Counted from the first letter of the stretch, positions 45,185 to 56,479 are shown. The stretch is 64,000 nucleotides of DNA from Petaurus breviceps papuanus (GCA_028583685.1 JAMXIF010000043.1:7170538-7234537); one strand, 5' to 3'. Notes: generated from the letters alone by a model not told the origin. A program made the numbers and translations.

Positions 45185-45420
45185 AATTTTTGCCTTTCTT
45201 TCCTTCCCAGTTATGAAGCTTCCCTGTTTCTCTCTTAGATCTACTTTGAAATCACCTCTACGGAGAGATAATGCCATTAAATTAGAAGCAATGATTTTTC
45301 TAAATCAAATAGTGGTTGTCTTAATAGTAGTACTTTCTTTCCAAAGTGCGAACCTTTTTCTCCTTAAATGGAGATGGAGGCAAAAAGTGCATAGGGTACA
45401 ATAGCTTTTCAATGTTACTG
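45185..45420. other. Repeat-free segment, possible conserved DNA
   Basis: No repeat signature. It contains 'gagataatgccattaaatta' and 'ctaaatcaaatagtggttgt'. A 63-codon frame overlaps it without a recognisable domain. Confidence 0.25.
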
Positions 45421-45769
45421 AGATTTGCCTATAATAACAGCATGTACATAAGACAGCACCATGTTGGGCACAAAGCAATTTCCTGAAATTTAACTCCTAA
45501 CATATCAAAAGTTTATATAGTCATAGAATATTAAGACAGGACAGGATCTTAAACAGATTGGCCTACTTGAAAGGACCCTAGTCTTAGACCAAGAAGAACT
45601 GGGTTCAGAGGCTTTACTATGATAAGTCTCTTATGGCCATAAGATTATAAAGAAATATGTTTTGATCAAGCAACTGAAAACAGAGTATTGTATTATTTTG
45701 TCACTAAGTTACACATCAGTGTTATGAGAGAAATATTTTGTAAATGTAAATGTACCCTAGAAAAGGATT

Positions 45770-45935
45770 ATTACTTATTAATTATTATCACCTAGTTCAA
45801 TGTCTTCATTTTATGGATGAGAAAATTGAGGTTCAGGGAAGCACATATCTTGCCAAGGTAATAGAACTAACAAGTTGTAGAGTCAAAGCTAGAATCTGGT
45901 CTCCTGACTCCCAATTCAGTTATCTTTTCCCATTC
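45770..45935 (-). mobile_element. MIR-type SINE
   Basis: 'cattttatggatgagaaaat', 'aggttcagggaagcacatat', 'ctggtctcctgactcccaat' follow the reverse-complement MIR order. Confidence 0.65.
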
Positions 45936-46384
45936 CCTGCCGAAATCAGTGTATCATTTCCCCCTCTGATTAATCCTTTTGATTGTTACTATGTTTGTCC
46001 TCAAGACAACTTTTCTCATCCCTTCTAGTAATATGTTGGGTACCCTTCACATCAAAATGCCCCAAAAGGATCCTTTCTGCTAACGTTTAACATAGTCTCA
46101 CTATAACCATCATCGAGAAATAACCTTTAGGGTTAAAGTCCAACTAGCAGCATTGTGGTCCCTAAGTCTTTCCCTAAAACCCTGTCTTAAAAGCTAAGCC
46201 TTCTGTTAAAGAAGATAGCTGAACTAGAAGGATAATAATAGCCCAGCTCTTTGGAAAAAGCTTTTATGTTTCATTCGATAACTATTGTTAGTGAATGTTT
46301 AGAGTAACACTGAAATTGTGATTATTATTATATACACAAGAAACTCAAATTTGATATAAAGAAAGTCAAACTTTCATTAAAGAA

Positions 46385-46565
46385 ATCAATCGATTTGGTA
46401 AATGTTTCTTGAACACCAAATACATGTAAGTAGCTATCCTACTTCAATGTGTGGGGAAGAGGAGTGAGGAGTAGAGGTAGATACAAGACATGATCCCTAC
46501 TGTCAAGGAGCTTATAGTCTAATTGGGGTGATGACACATGAAAAGATTGAGTACAAGAAAAGTAG
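46385..46565 (+). mobile_element. L2 3' end
   Basis: 'ggtaaatgtttcttgaacac', then 'catgatccctactgtcaagg' and 'agcttatagtctaattgggg'. Confidence 0.65.
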
Positions 46566-46569
46566 GTGG

Positions 46570-47455
46570 CACACTATTTGATAATCAATGATCAGAACAG
46601 GAGGAATGGGGAAAGTACAAGATAGTAAAAGGACATAAAAAATTCTTCACTACCTTTCTTAGAGAATTCTATTAAATCTAGTCAAATGTAAGGGCTTTCC
46701 CTCTATGGAAGGCACACAAAATAGTCTAGGATAGTATTTCCATCATAGTTTAAATATAACCCTGCTTGAAGCCTGGGGAATGGATAAGATGACCTCTGGA
46801 AGCCCCCTCTTAGCCCTTCATTTCTTTAAACTACTGACCCTGAAGAAAATATGTCATATATCCTTGTACATGTTCTAGGGAACACTGAGTAACTTTGCCC
46901 CCTGCCCCAGTAGAGCATTTTAATGATAACAACTGCTGTCTTTGGGGACAGATGGTGACTTGTCTTTTAAAGGAGAATGAAATCTATTAAGACAGTGAAG
47001 AGAGATGAAGAGAAAAGTGATGTCCCTTGGAAGAGAAGAGTGCTAAAGGAAGTACTCTGAATCCTTTTTTCTCTCTCCCTCCTCTGTCTTTCTCTTTTGT
47101 AAGAGGAGTGTACCCTTCAATGCTTCTGTTTTGTGTCTGGATTATTATGGTTGTTGGTGTATAAAATTGATGCTTGGTGTGTATAATTTATAAGCTCTAA
47201 AAAATGATAAATAGTCTCAAGTAAGAAGAGTGATTTGTGTTAAAAGTCTTCAAGGTACTTTTGTAAAGGAATTAAATTTCTTGGGGAAATTGTCTATAAC
47301 TTTCTGTGGAATATTAGTTAACTGATTCATAGCTGACACATATTCTCTTCTTCAATGACTTTTGAATAGGTTTTCTCTTGTGTTTAGAAGAATATACAGT
47401 GAAATCTTAAGGAATAATATTAGCTTACATTCTGATAGTGTACAAAATGCTTTAT
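46570..47455. other. Unassigned DNA
   Basis: No gene or repeat recognised. Confidence 0.45.
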
Positions 47456-47462
47456 ACTTTAT

Positions 47463-47645
47463 GCTTTAAAAAAAGGTAGTGTGATACAATACAAGGACAC
47501 TGGATTTAGAGTCAAATGACCTGAGTTCAAATCCAACAGCTGAAGCTTATTAACTACATGAGCTCAAGCAAGTCATTTAATTTCCTTAGGCCTCAGTCAC
47601 TCATCTGTAAAATAAAAGGGTTGTGTTAGAAAACATCATCCATTT
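47463..47645 (+). mobile_element. MIR-type SINE
   Basis: 'aaggacactggatttagagt', 'cctgagttcaaatccaacag', 'gcctcagtcactcatctgta' in order. Confidence 0.75.
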
Positions 47646-47719
47646 GCTACTCATTCTATCCCTAAAACAATCCTTTGAATATGTAGTCCAATTATTGTTA
47701 TTTCAATTTTATAGAAAAA

Positions 47720-47885
47720 ACTAAGTAGTGGTATAGTGAACAGAAAGCTGTACCCAGAGTTTAGAAGAACTGAGTTCAAATCCCGAATGTGATGCTTATA
47801 AAATACAGAACCATGGATACATTACTTATTTTTGAGTCTCAGGAAACCCTGTAAGACTCTCTGATACTTCATAGATTGGTCCTGA
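47720..47885 (+). mobile_element. MIR-type SINE
   Basis: 'gtagtggtatagtgaacaga', 'actgagttcaaatcccgaat', 'tttttgagtctcaggaaacc' in order. The 3' half is more decayed. Confidence 0.65.
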
Positions 47886-48121
47886 TTTGATTTGGTGGAA
47901 GGACCTAGATTGGGGAAATCATGGATCCTTAACATATTGATGTATCTATCTCTTTAGAAAACTTATAAGCACTTAGGAACTTCATCTTATCTAACTCTGT
48001 CAACATCACCATAGATACTATAGAGTCTTCCCTTCTCCCCTGCAAGTACCCTTAAAAGGCTATTTCTTAGTAAGTATTTGTCGGTGGAGTAAATGAATGA
48101 ACAGTAGATGATTATTTTGGT

Positions 48122-48148
48122 TGAATGAATGAATGAGTGAATGAATGG
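48122..48148. repeat. (GAAT)n short tandem repeat
   Basis: About six imperfect TGAA units. Confidence 0.8.
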
Positions 48149-48767
48149 CAGAGAAATGTCTCAGCTGTTGATATTTAACTCAAAAGTGCAAGTTTATCCT
48201 ATGCACTACAGTAGACATATCATCACTAATGAATAAATGCAATTTATGTGGTTCGGAAGCTGTCATACAATGGATAATTTAGACTTAGACTGGTGTGATG
48301 TTAATGGGATTGAGGATCTTCCCCCATCCATTAATATGCCTCACATGGAACCCCTTAAGAGAAGTTTGCTTAGGGGAGACCTGCTTACAGGAAGGTTTTC
48401 ACACCTTTTGCTAATTTCTAATTAGGCACTGAGTCAGGAGGGTTGTGATGCCTTCTAGCTCTGAGAAGTGTATATATACTCTAAGTTGGTATGTTTCTTT
48501 GGGGACTTACTTATGAGAAGGATCTTGTGATTCCCTAGTTGAGAATCTGAGTGGCCATATGTTCAGAGATCCCTGACTGCTCAGATGTAAAGGCTCTATC
48601 GATTCAAGGATAAATGTAAAGTGTATAGTTGATTCAGGCAGTCAGAGCCCTGCCTGTTGGTCTTTATTTCTTTGCTTGTATTTTCTCTAAAGTTCAGGGT
48701 GCTGACTTTTCTCCTGAACTAGTGAATGTAATTTAAAAAGATTGTTGACTCCTTAAACAGCTATCTT

Positions 48768-50210
48768 TGATGAGGTATAGGCTCTGGGAACCCCACTGAA
48801 CTCTGATTGAATCTTCTCATTGGATGAGGCATTTGACTGAGGGCATAAGCCTTTCATTATAGCTAGGCCTGAACCTTTGTTCCAGCTAACCCCCACCATT
48901 TATCCTCCCAAAATATATATACCCAAATCTGTTACACCCTTTAACTGACCTAGCCCACCATTGATTGTCATCTCCAGGTAGCCTCCAGTAACTTCCCCAA
49001 CTTGATCACTTATTTACTAGAGTCTGACCTCATCTGAGTCCTCCTCTAGATCCTTCCCAAACTCCTCCTCTAGACTACCCCTAGATTCCTCCCACAACCT
49101 TTCTGTATATAAGACCCCATCTTGCCTCCATGTGGTACGAGAGTGGCATAGAATTTTCTAGCACAGACTTGCTTTGTGTCCAAAGCAAGCCACTTGTCTG
49201 ATACTGAGCCTTACAGATACTGAGGCTCTTTAAGAGTCTACCCAATAAGGGGTGGCTAGGTGGTGCATTGAATAAAGCACCAGCCCTAGAGTCAAGAGGA
49301 CCCAAGTTTGGTTCCAGCCTCAGATACTTAACACCCACACAAAATAACTAGCCTTGTAACCTTGGGCAAATCTTAACCCCAATTGCCCTCCAAAAGGCAA
49401 AAAAGAAAAAAAAGTCTACCCAATATGGCAAACTTTTAATAAACTTTGCTTTTCTTTGGCTGAGAGAAGGCTTGAGTCAAATTCATTCAGCAGAACCTGG
49501 TGTGTTGGTATTTTGGGGTCTTGAGCACCCCTAACCCTATACCTCATCATTTTATGATGAACCTCATAATTTTTATGGTTGTCTGACCAGGAACCACTGC
49601 TAATCTCAAACTCTTCTCCAGCTGGAACTGGGAGGTGAGGACGCCTCTCTCTCTCCCTATTCCTATATCTGCTCTCTGAGGTGTTTTGTTTTTTGGAGGG
49701 TCCAGTTTGGTTATACTGGAGGACATGGACCTGGACGCAGCTTCTGAAGAATGGAAGACAAGGACAGACACCCCATCTAGAAGTGTAAGCTTGATTCTTT
49801 CAATTCTCTTGGCGCTAGGGAACTGGGAAAACTTCAGGGGTCTTTTTTGTGGGTTTTTTGTCTTGTTTTTGTTTGTTTTTCAAGGCTTACTCCCAAACCT
49901 TCCTTTATGGAGGAAGGGAATTCCAGGTCCTACTCCTGTATGGGGTTGATCATTTTTAGCTCCCAAAAGTTCACCTTTGGGTTGTCTTTTACAACATTGG
50001 GAAAAATTTAGTTTCTCTACAGAACTTAAGAAGAAAAAGTTGGTATTTTTTTGCAACACTCTTTGGCCTCAGTATCACCTAGAAGACCATGAATTGTGCC
50101 CTGTTTTGGGGACTTTAAAAGATAACACTCTCTTGAAGTTAGAATTATACTGTCGCAGAGAAGATTCAATCAGAATTCATTGGGGTTCCTAGAGCCTGTA
50201 CCTCACATCA
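48768..50210 (+). mobile_element. ERV fossil, family 'LTR-B', with inverted LTR end
   Basis: Its parts are an LTR (48768-49549, TGATGAGGTATAGG to CCTATACCTCATCA, with a SINE inside), a leader, and the start of a gag-like frame (about 49977-50160) that resembles the matrix end of gammaretrovirus-type Gag. The right terminus (about 50160-50210) is an inverted copy of the first 50 bases of the LTR. It sits between 4-base TCTT repeats in an older LTR-A. Four-base target repeats and the gag resemblance suggest a class I (ERV1) element. It is broken and most of the internal region is not present. Confidence 0.75.
49249..49413 (+). mobile_element. WSINE1-like SINE inside an ERV LTR
   Basis: Starts 'ggggtggctaggtggtgcat' and has an A-rich end. 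It is flanked by AGTCTACCCAATA on both sides (from 49236 and from 49414). It is the third level of the nest. Confidence 0.93.
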
Positions 50211-51023
50211 TCTTTCCTAGCAAAGGAGATCTAAGAACCTGTGCTAGCAGCCATCCTGGGTATGTCAGTGAGGTTGCCACAAAGGTTCTGGTACAGGTTC
50301 CTAAAAGATTCAGGAGTATCTCAGAGCGTCTTAAATAATTAAGAAAAAGGTACAAATTTTCCCTAGATTCAGGCAGACTGTTGTCTAATAAAGTGATTGA
50401 AATGACAAAACTCAACCCTAGCAGAAAAGCATTCTTTTTCCAACTGTTTTAGGAATGCTTAGCAACTTTTTTAGCTAACTCATACTTATGGGTTGGCATA
50501 GGTAAGCTCTAGAAAGTGAGTGATAATTCTCTTTTCTCACAAGAGAAAAGTACAATCTAAATATTCATTCTTTTTCAAAATCTGTCTCAAGACCCATATC
50601 TTTCTTGAAATCTTTCATTACCACTGTAACCTACATTCATCTCTTTTCTGTCCCTAATCTCCTCTACTAATTATGATCTGACATATAACTGAGCTCTTAA
50701 ATATTGTCTTATATTAGTTTATTAATATTTTATGCCTAGGGATCTTCTTTTTCTAATTAAAGTGTAAGGTCCTTGAAGGTAGGATTGATATATTATATAA
50801 ATTTCCATACCTCTCAAGCTCTGACTTACATAGATTAGGTTCAATCTTGGGATATTCTCCCAAAATCATTCTCTTTAGCTTATTTCCCTCTATTAAGTTT
50901 CCTCTTGAAAATATTAATATATATATATACACAAATGGGGGTAAGAGATTATCGAATTCTTATATACGTTCTCAAGACAGCACTAATTTTACTTCTACTG
51001 CCTTCCCCCAGAAATGCATAAGT

Positions 51024-51520
51024 TGTTGTGTTCATCCTTCCATTTACAAAGAGGACCATGGGATCAGGGAAATGATGACATGACTTGCTGTTGACTTTGA
51101 TTTGAGTGAGGGAGGGCTGTGCAAGGTCACCAGTCTCACTTTCTCCTTCAGAGCCATCTGAATCCAGTAACCAGATATTCATCAGGATGACTGAAGATGA
51201 CCCAGGATGCAGTGAGAGACCCTGGCCCTTTTAGGCTTGGGCCTTTTCAGTACTCACTTAGAGTCAGGTAACACCCATTAAGTGGATAGGCCTTTTTAAG
51301 AAGTGAGTCAAGGGATAGACCCTTTGATTAGAAAAAAAGAAAAAAAACCAAGCTGGGAGGGGAAGACCCTCAGGGTTGCTTTTCCAAAGAAAGACAGTTA
51401 TTACCATTGACATTCACTCTAAGTCTGGAGGACACAAAATATAGCCATTAAGTTGAGTTTGGGAAGGGACCTATTGTGGTCCAATCTATGAGCTCCTGAG
51501 TGAACTGGGTTTAACGTTTT
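51024..51520 (+). mobile_element. Interspersed repeat 'family X', copy 3
   Basis: It carries 'ttcatccttccatttacaaa', 'gtgcaaggtcaccagtctca', 'gaagatgacccaggatgcag', 'gggaggggaagaccctcagg' and the distal 'gggacctattgtgg' shared with copy 2. A 71-codon frame across its head is a repeat remnant. Confidence 0.6.
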
Positions 51521-51534
51521 GTGAAAGAAGAAAG

Positions 51535-52358
51535 ACACTGAAAGAAAGAAAGAAATCTAGGCAGTAAACTCCAAGTTAAGTGGATAGCTTCTGGACATCA
51601 AAATTTACCTTGCTTTGGAGAGGAGAAGGGAGAGGGAGAGAATGAACTGAGTTACCCAATTAGCTAGGTCTACTCACAAGTTGTAGAGCTCACATTAGGT
51701 CATAAAAATTGAATATAATTTTCCTCCATATTCAATGAGTTCAGTTTGGTTTAAGATGTTGTTTTGTCTGGAGAGACAATATTCTTATGTTCATCTACCT
51801 CCTTAGTAGTAGTAGTAACAGAGGACAAAATTAAGGTCTTTTGCTCTCCCATATTGTAATTTAGTCTGTTGCTGCTCTTGCAGCTAAAGGATATGTTCAG
51901 TCTCTTCTTCCACTGCTTGCTAATTCATCCTTGTTTCTCTTGAGAACTTGACATTGTCAAGAAATTTTCCTTTTTTTAAAATTTATTTAAGAGGTGAGGT
52001 CCCTCAACTCGCATGGTTTCCATTTCCTAGGGTAACATGGTTAAGAATGTGTCCAACTTCAATGAGAATTTTTCTGTTGCTGCCTATTCATGGGTGGGTC
52101 TAGGAACTTGGGGTCCAGAAACTCTTGATATTTTACCACTACCTCCAGCTGCAGTGTTGTCTTGGGCTAGGAGGTTGTCATTGGTGGACTGATGGAAGGT
52201 CATGAAATGGTCAGTTATTACTTGGTTCTTGTGAAGTGGCTAGGAATTCTCTCCTTAAAATGATTTGCTATACCTTTTAATTGCATGGTCAAGGGCTTCG
52301 AGACTCCATATTAGTCATATGGTCAAGAGGAGTTGGTAGTTTGCCCTAAGCTAAGATC
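51535..52358. other. Unassigned DNA
   Basis: A short GAAA array is at 51537-51556. The remainder has a transposon-like texture (antisense A-rich) but I cannot name a family. Confidence 0.35.
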
Positions 52359-52361
52359 ATA

Positions 52362-52565
52362 GTATCATAGATTAAGAGCTTGAAGAGGCTTTTAAAGGTC
52401 AATGAGTTTAGTTTTCTTATTTTACAGATGAGGAAACTGAGCCTTGGAGAAGTTAAGTGGCTTGTTCATAGTCTAACAGTCTAGAATTGTCTGGAGTTGG
52501 GATTAGAACTCATGCCTTCTTGATTTGAAGTTCAGTACTCTGTTCACTACATTACCCTGTACTGC
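52362..52565 (-). mobile_element. MIR-type SINE
   Basis: 'cttattttacagatgaggaa', 'actgagccttggagaagtta', 'ctctgttcactacattaccc' give a full reverse-complement MIR. Confidence 0.75.
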
Positions 52566-52569
52566 TTCT

Positions 52570-53470
52570 CAAAATTATGCCTCTACATTGAATATATTGT
52601 TTGTTCTTTTAAATGATTGGATCTAGCGTTGATTCAAAAATCTATCATCCTAGACAACTTCTTGGTTTAGAGTTAAGAAATGTCTTTTAACATCTGTTGC
52701 ATCTCTCATTGGAGTTCTTTGTCCTCCAAGCCTATTTCAGGGGTACTACTCCACTCATGTGTGTGTGTGCACCCAAAGGGCAGGGTGGGTGGGAGGGCAA
52801 TGAAGCCTATCTTAATCCCAAGATCCTTTTTGGAAATAAAATTATGAAAAGTATGCCAGACCCACATTCCCATCTCTGCTTTTTATATTCACCAGCAACA
52901 AATAGAGTTGGTTTCCTTACATATCCTAATTAAATCCACATGATCACTTTTGGAGATTGATTTGTTAATTTCCTGATTGACACCATGTGTGAAATATGGG
53001 GGAGACAAGCTTGGGTGACCATGTTACAGTTTCAGACAGGTTAATATACTTTTAACATTGTGGCCAGTTTTAAACTTCAGATGATCTTTGATTCAAGAGG
53101 TAGATTTGTCCTTAGATTAAACTAACTGAAGATTGTGGTTCAATTAAAAGAAATATTGTATCAGGAGTGATAGTGGTATCATGCTCATCTACAGTTTACA
53201 CCCTAACCATACATAGTTGAGTTGAGTCCTAATTCTGTGTTAACACTTCCATCTACACCCTATCTGAGGTATTTGTCTGGAGAATCACAGGTGAGGATTA
53301 GTTTACCAAAACATATATGGAAAAAGAGACAAATTTGTTAAATTAGGCAATGTCATGTTAAAAAGCACACAGTGCCAGTAATAAGAAGGTCTAAACACTT
53401 GCTTCACAATGCATTAGAGGGCTGACTTTGGATTGACACAACTCTTGGGCTCTTGGAACTTCCTAGAAGC
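52570..53470. other. Unassigned DNA, possibly old repeat
   Basis: No gene recognised. The texture is like an antisense element, but no diagnostic motif was found. Confidence 0.3.
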
Positions 53471-53477
53471 TCCATGG

Positions 53478-53642
53478 CATGAGGAAAAGAGCACTAGAAC
53501 TACATTAAAAAGAACTCAATTTTAGTCCTGGTTTTCCCACTCAATAGGTTACTAAGTTACTAGCAAATCACTTCTCTAATCTGGGCTTCACTTTATTCAT
53601 CTGTAAAATAAGAGGATCTCTAAGTTGTCTTTCAGCTACTAT
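53478..53642 (+). mobile_element. MIR-type SINE
   Basis: 'gaggaaaagagcactagaac', 'gtcctggttttcccactcaa', 'tctgggcttcactttattca', 'tgtctttcagctactatgaa' in order. Confidence 0.7.
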
Positions 53643-53679
53643 GAATCATAAAGTATTAGATTTAGACAGGATATTATAT

Positions 53680-53880
53680 GTAGGGAGATATATATACACA
53701 CATATGTAGAACACACACACATATATAGCATGTATACACACATAGCATGTGTACATATAAAATCCAACACCCATATATGTATATGTATCCATCCATGTGT
53801 ATAAGTTATATGTATATGCACATGTCTATGTGTGTACATATATAATATATATATATATATATACACAATCATATATATTA
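53680..53880. repeat. AT/CA-rich cryptic microsatellite
   Basis: Mixed TA, CA and CATA repeats over 200 bases. The 77-codon minus frame here is low-complexity and not a gene. Confidence 0.85.
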
Positions 53881-53892
53881 TCTATTTGTTTC

Positions 53893-54075
53893 ATCAGTGT
53901 AAGGTACTCTCAGGCATTCCACCTATCAATGCAGACTGACTCAGTGTTGTGTCTGGTGGCACTGAGAGGATAGGCGATTTGTTTGTGGTCATACCGCTGA
54001 TGTGTTGGAAGATTGGAGGCCATGTCTTCATGACTTTGAGGTCAACTGTCCATCCCTATCACATGCTGCTTCACT
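53893..54075. mobile_element. Interspersed repeat 'family Y', copy 2
   Basis: 'gtttcatcagtgtaaggtac', 'caatgcagactgactcagtg', 'gcactgagaggataggcgat' resemble 12470-12705 in order and spacing. Confidence 0.4.
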
Positions 54076-54233
54076 AGTCAAATATCCTCAGGAATGTTAT
54101 AGAAGAGTAAATGAGAACCTAGAGAGGTTAAACAATTAATCCCTGACTTCCAACTTCAAATTAGGACAAAAACTTACATCTCTTGTTTCAGGGTTCTATG
54201 TTCTTTAGAAGTGGGATAAAAATGTTCCATCTT

Positions 54234-54538
54234 GGGGCGGCCAGGTAGCACAGCGAGTAAGAGCACCGGCTCCTGTGTTGAGAAGACCTGGAGATCGAAT
54301 CCCGGACTCAGACACTTAGCACCCACACAGAAACACCTGGCCGTGTAACCTTGAGCAAGTTACTTAACCCCAATTGCTTAGGGGTGGCCAGGTGGCTCAG
54401 CGAGTAAGAGCACCGGCTCCAGTGTTGGGATGACCTGGATCAAATCTGGGCTCAGATACTCAGCACCACACCCAGAAATAACTGGCCGTGTAACCTTGAG
54501 CAAGTTACTTAACCCCGATTGCTTTAAAAAAAAAAAAA
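54234..54538 (+). mobile_element. Dimeric tRNA-derived SINE (A+B), copy 2
   Basis: Monomer A (54234-54380, 147 bases) joins monomer B (54381-54538) with the junction 'caattgcttaggggtggcca' and no A-run between them. B ends in 13 A. The dimer as one unit is flanked by AAAATGTTCCATCT (ending at 54232 and again from about 54535). The same A-B order and the same junction are at 44388-44691. Each monomer has its own tRNA-like head with box A/B-like segments ('gcgagtaagagcaccggctc', 'gatcgaatcccggactcaga'). Confidence 0.9.
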
Positions 54539-54551
54539 TGTTCCATCTGGG

Positions 54552-54712
54552 ATGGCTTAGGTGGCACAGAACACCAACCCTGGAGTCGGGAGGACCTGAG
54601 TTCAAATCTGGCCTCAGACACTTAACACAAAAACTAGCTGTGTGACCTTGGGCAAGTCACTTAACCCCAATTGCCCTACCTTCCCCTCTCCAAAAAAAAA
54701 AGCAAAAAAAAA
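54552..54712 (+). mobile_element. WSINE1-like SINE beside the dimer
   Basis: 'ggcttaggtggcacagaaca', 'gagttcaaatctggcctcag', an A-rich end. The left flank TTCCATCT and right flank TTCTATCT suggest that it inserted first and that the dimer later inserted into its left target repeat. The head is a few bases shorter than usual. Confidence 0.88.
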
Positions 54713-55454
54713 TTCTATCTTACCTCTCTTACATGGTTGTAAAGGTCAGACAAAATAGGGTATAAAAAGTACCTAGGAATGTATAACGTGCTTTATAAAG
54801 TTAAGTTATTATTATGATTGTTATTGCTATGCAGTTGTAAAGCTTCATAAATCCTTCCAACTAACAATGCTGTATCTAGTCCATGAAGTATTCAGCAGAG
54901 TGTAGGTACCTAATAAAGGATGTCTGCACCAGTATGCTGTCTCCTCAATTCTAGGCAAGACTGGCAGTGTGACAACAGCTAAAAACAGGAGGTGGGGTAA
55001 AAGGTTACTACCTGTGCTTATTGAGAAGTTATTAACAGAGGAAAATGATTCTTGAACATCCTCAGAACTGTGTTGGGAATGAAGAACAATTTTATTCTCT
55101 TCATCTTCTGTGACCCAGAAAATAGAACAGTGAAGACAATGAAAAAGCTTAATATGAAATTATTGTCTGTAGTATGTGTCTTAGAGGAAGAGACATTCCA
55201 TTGATTTGATCCTTCTAGCTTCTTCAATGGGGTGGCCACTTAAAGCAGACTGTTCCCTGAGTTGAAGCCCTTTGGGCTTTCCTCAGCCCCAAATGAGTTT
55301 TTTCTAAACCTTATATCTCTACCTATTTAGGCATAGAATCAAATAGAGCACCGATATTTACTTAAATGAATTGTGTCTATAAAGTAATATACTTGTTAAA
55401 AAAAAAAACTACCAAAAAATATCTCCCACTCATTTGCTATTATATGAGAAATGT

Positions 55455-55642
55455 AAGAGGATGATAGTGTTAGAAGACCTGAGTTCAAATTTTCCTTTGA
55501 TTTTTACTACCTGTGTTATGTTGGACAAGTCACTTAGACTCCTTGGGTCTCATTTTCCTCATTTGTAAAATGAGAGAGTTGAACTAGATAGCTTCTGAGG
55601 TCTTGTCGAATTTTAGATCTATGGTTCTACAATCACAAAGAT
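55455..55642 (+). mobile_element. MIR-type SINE
   Basis: 'acctgagttcaaattttcct', 'gttggacaagtcacttagac', 'gtctcattttcctcatttgt', 'tagatagcttctgaggtctt', well preserved. Confidence 0.8.
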
Positions 55643-55749
55643 AAATTTGTTCAATGATCCATTAAACACTAGTCTCAAGTGAGGCATAAAACAAGAACAC
55701 ACTCACCAAATGTTTTCTCCAGTGTTATGAAGTAAAGTTTGTACAGAGT

Positions 55750-56451
55750 TGTAGGGTTAATGGAATATAAGATCTCCCCCATCCATTAATAGTTCTATGT
55801 GACCACATGTGTTCCCTTTTCTCCTTGAAACAGGAGCCATGTTCCCAGATCTAAAGGTACACAGGTATTTCTATCACTGATGTCTTGCTGCTGTGAGCTC
55901 CAGCCCAGTTCACAGCTGTGACACATCCTGAGTCACACAGCTTGCCTAGGGGGAAGCTTGCTTATAGGGAGCCTTGCTTGCAGGAAGGCATTCACACCTT
56001 TTCTTACTAAATCAATTAGGCACTGAGTTAGTTGTGATGCCTTCTGGCTCTGAGTCTATTAGTCAAAAGTGTATATATATTCTGAGGTGAGATTTTGCTT
56101 TGGGGCTCACTCATGGGAAGAATGTTATCCTGAGGTCTTTGTGATTTGGCCAGATGAGACTCTGGGTAGCCCTGTTAAGGGGGCCCTAGGTTTTGTGAAC
56201 CCAGATGTTGATGCTTCTTGGTCTGGTGATTATGTATCTATTACTTTCTTTAGACAGTTGGAGTCCTGTCTATTGGATTCTTTCTTGGATACTCACTTCT
56301 TTCTACTTATCTGTCTGCATTGTTTAATTAAAGTAAGATTGTTGGCCCCTTTGAAGCTATCTTTCCCTTAGAAAAGCAGATCAAAGAACCTGTGCTAGCA
56401 GCCCTTCTGTGTGCTGGTGTTATTGTTCTTACACTTCCACAGCAGCTGCAA
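55750..56451 (+). mobile_element. ERV LTR fossil, family 'LTR-A', copy 3 (longer)
   Basis: Starts 'tgtagggttaatggaatata', shares 'ccatccattaatag', 'gttgtgatgccttctggctc', a TATA-like 'gtgtatatatattctg', and the end 'gaacctgtgctagcagccct'. It is about 170 bases longer than copy 1, chiefly by an extra upstream (U3) segment between about 55795 and 55940. The right end is approximate. Solo LTR-like, fossil. Confidence 0.7.
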
Positions 56452-56479
56452 TAATCCTTAAGGATACAAGAGTTCAACA

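Larger units (their letters stand above)
48294..50281 (+). mobile_element. ERV LTR fossil, family 'LTR-A', copy 2, split by an ERV
   Basis: The left part (48294-48767) starts 'tgtgatgttaatgggattga', with a TATA-like 'agtgtatatatactct'. The right part (50211-50281) reads 'gaacctgtgctagcagccat' and then 'ggttgccaca'. Comparison with 18608-19136 shows that the two parts are contiguous in the family. The second ERV inserted between them and left TCTT on both sides. The outer element looks like a solo LTR. Confidence 0.8.

Noticed and set aside
49081-49338. 85-codon minus-strand frame
   Set aside because: It covers the antisense of a SINE and an ERV LTR.
54234-54360. tRNA gene calls at SINE heads
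   Set aside because: Box A/B-like segments are present in many SINEs here, but they sit in repeats with SINE bodies and tails and do not fold as complete tRNAs.
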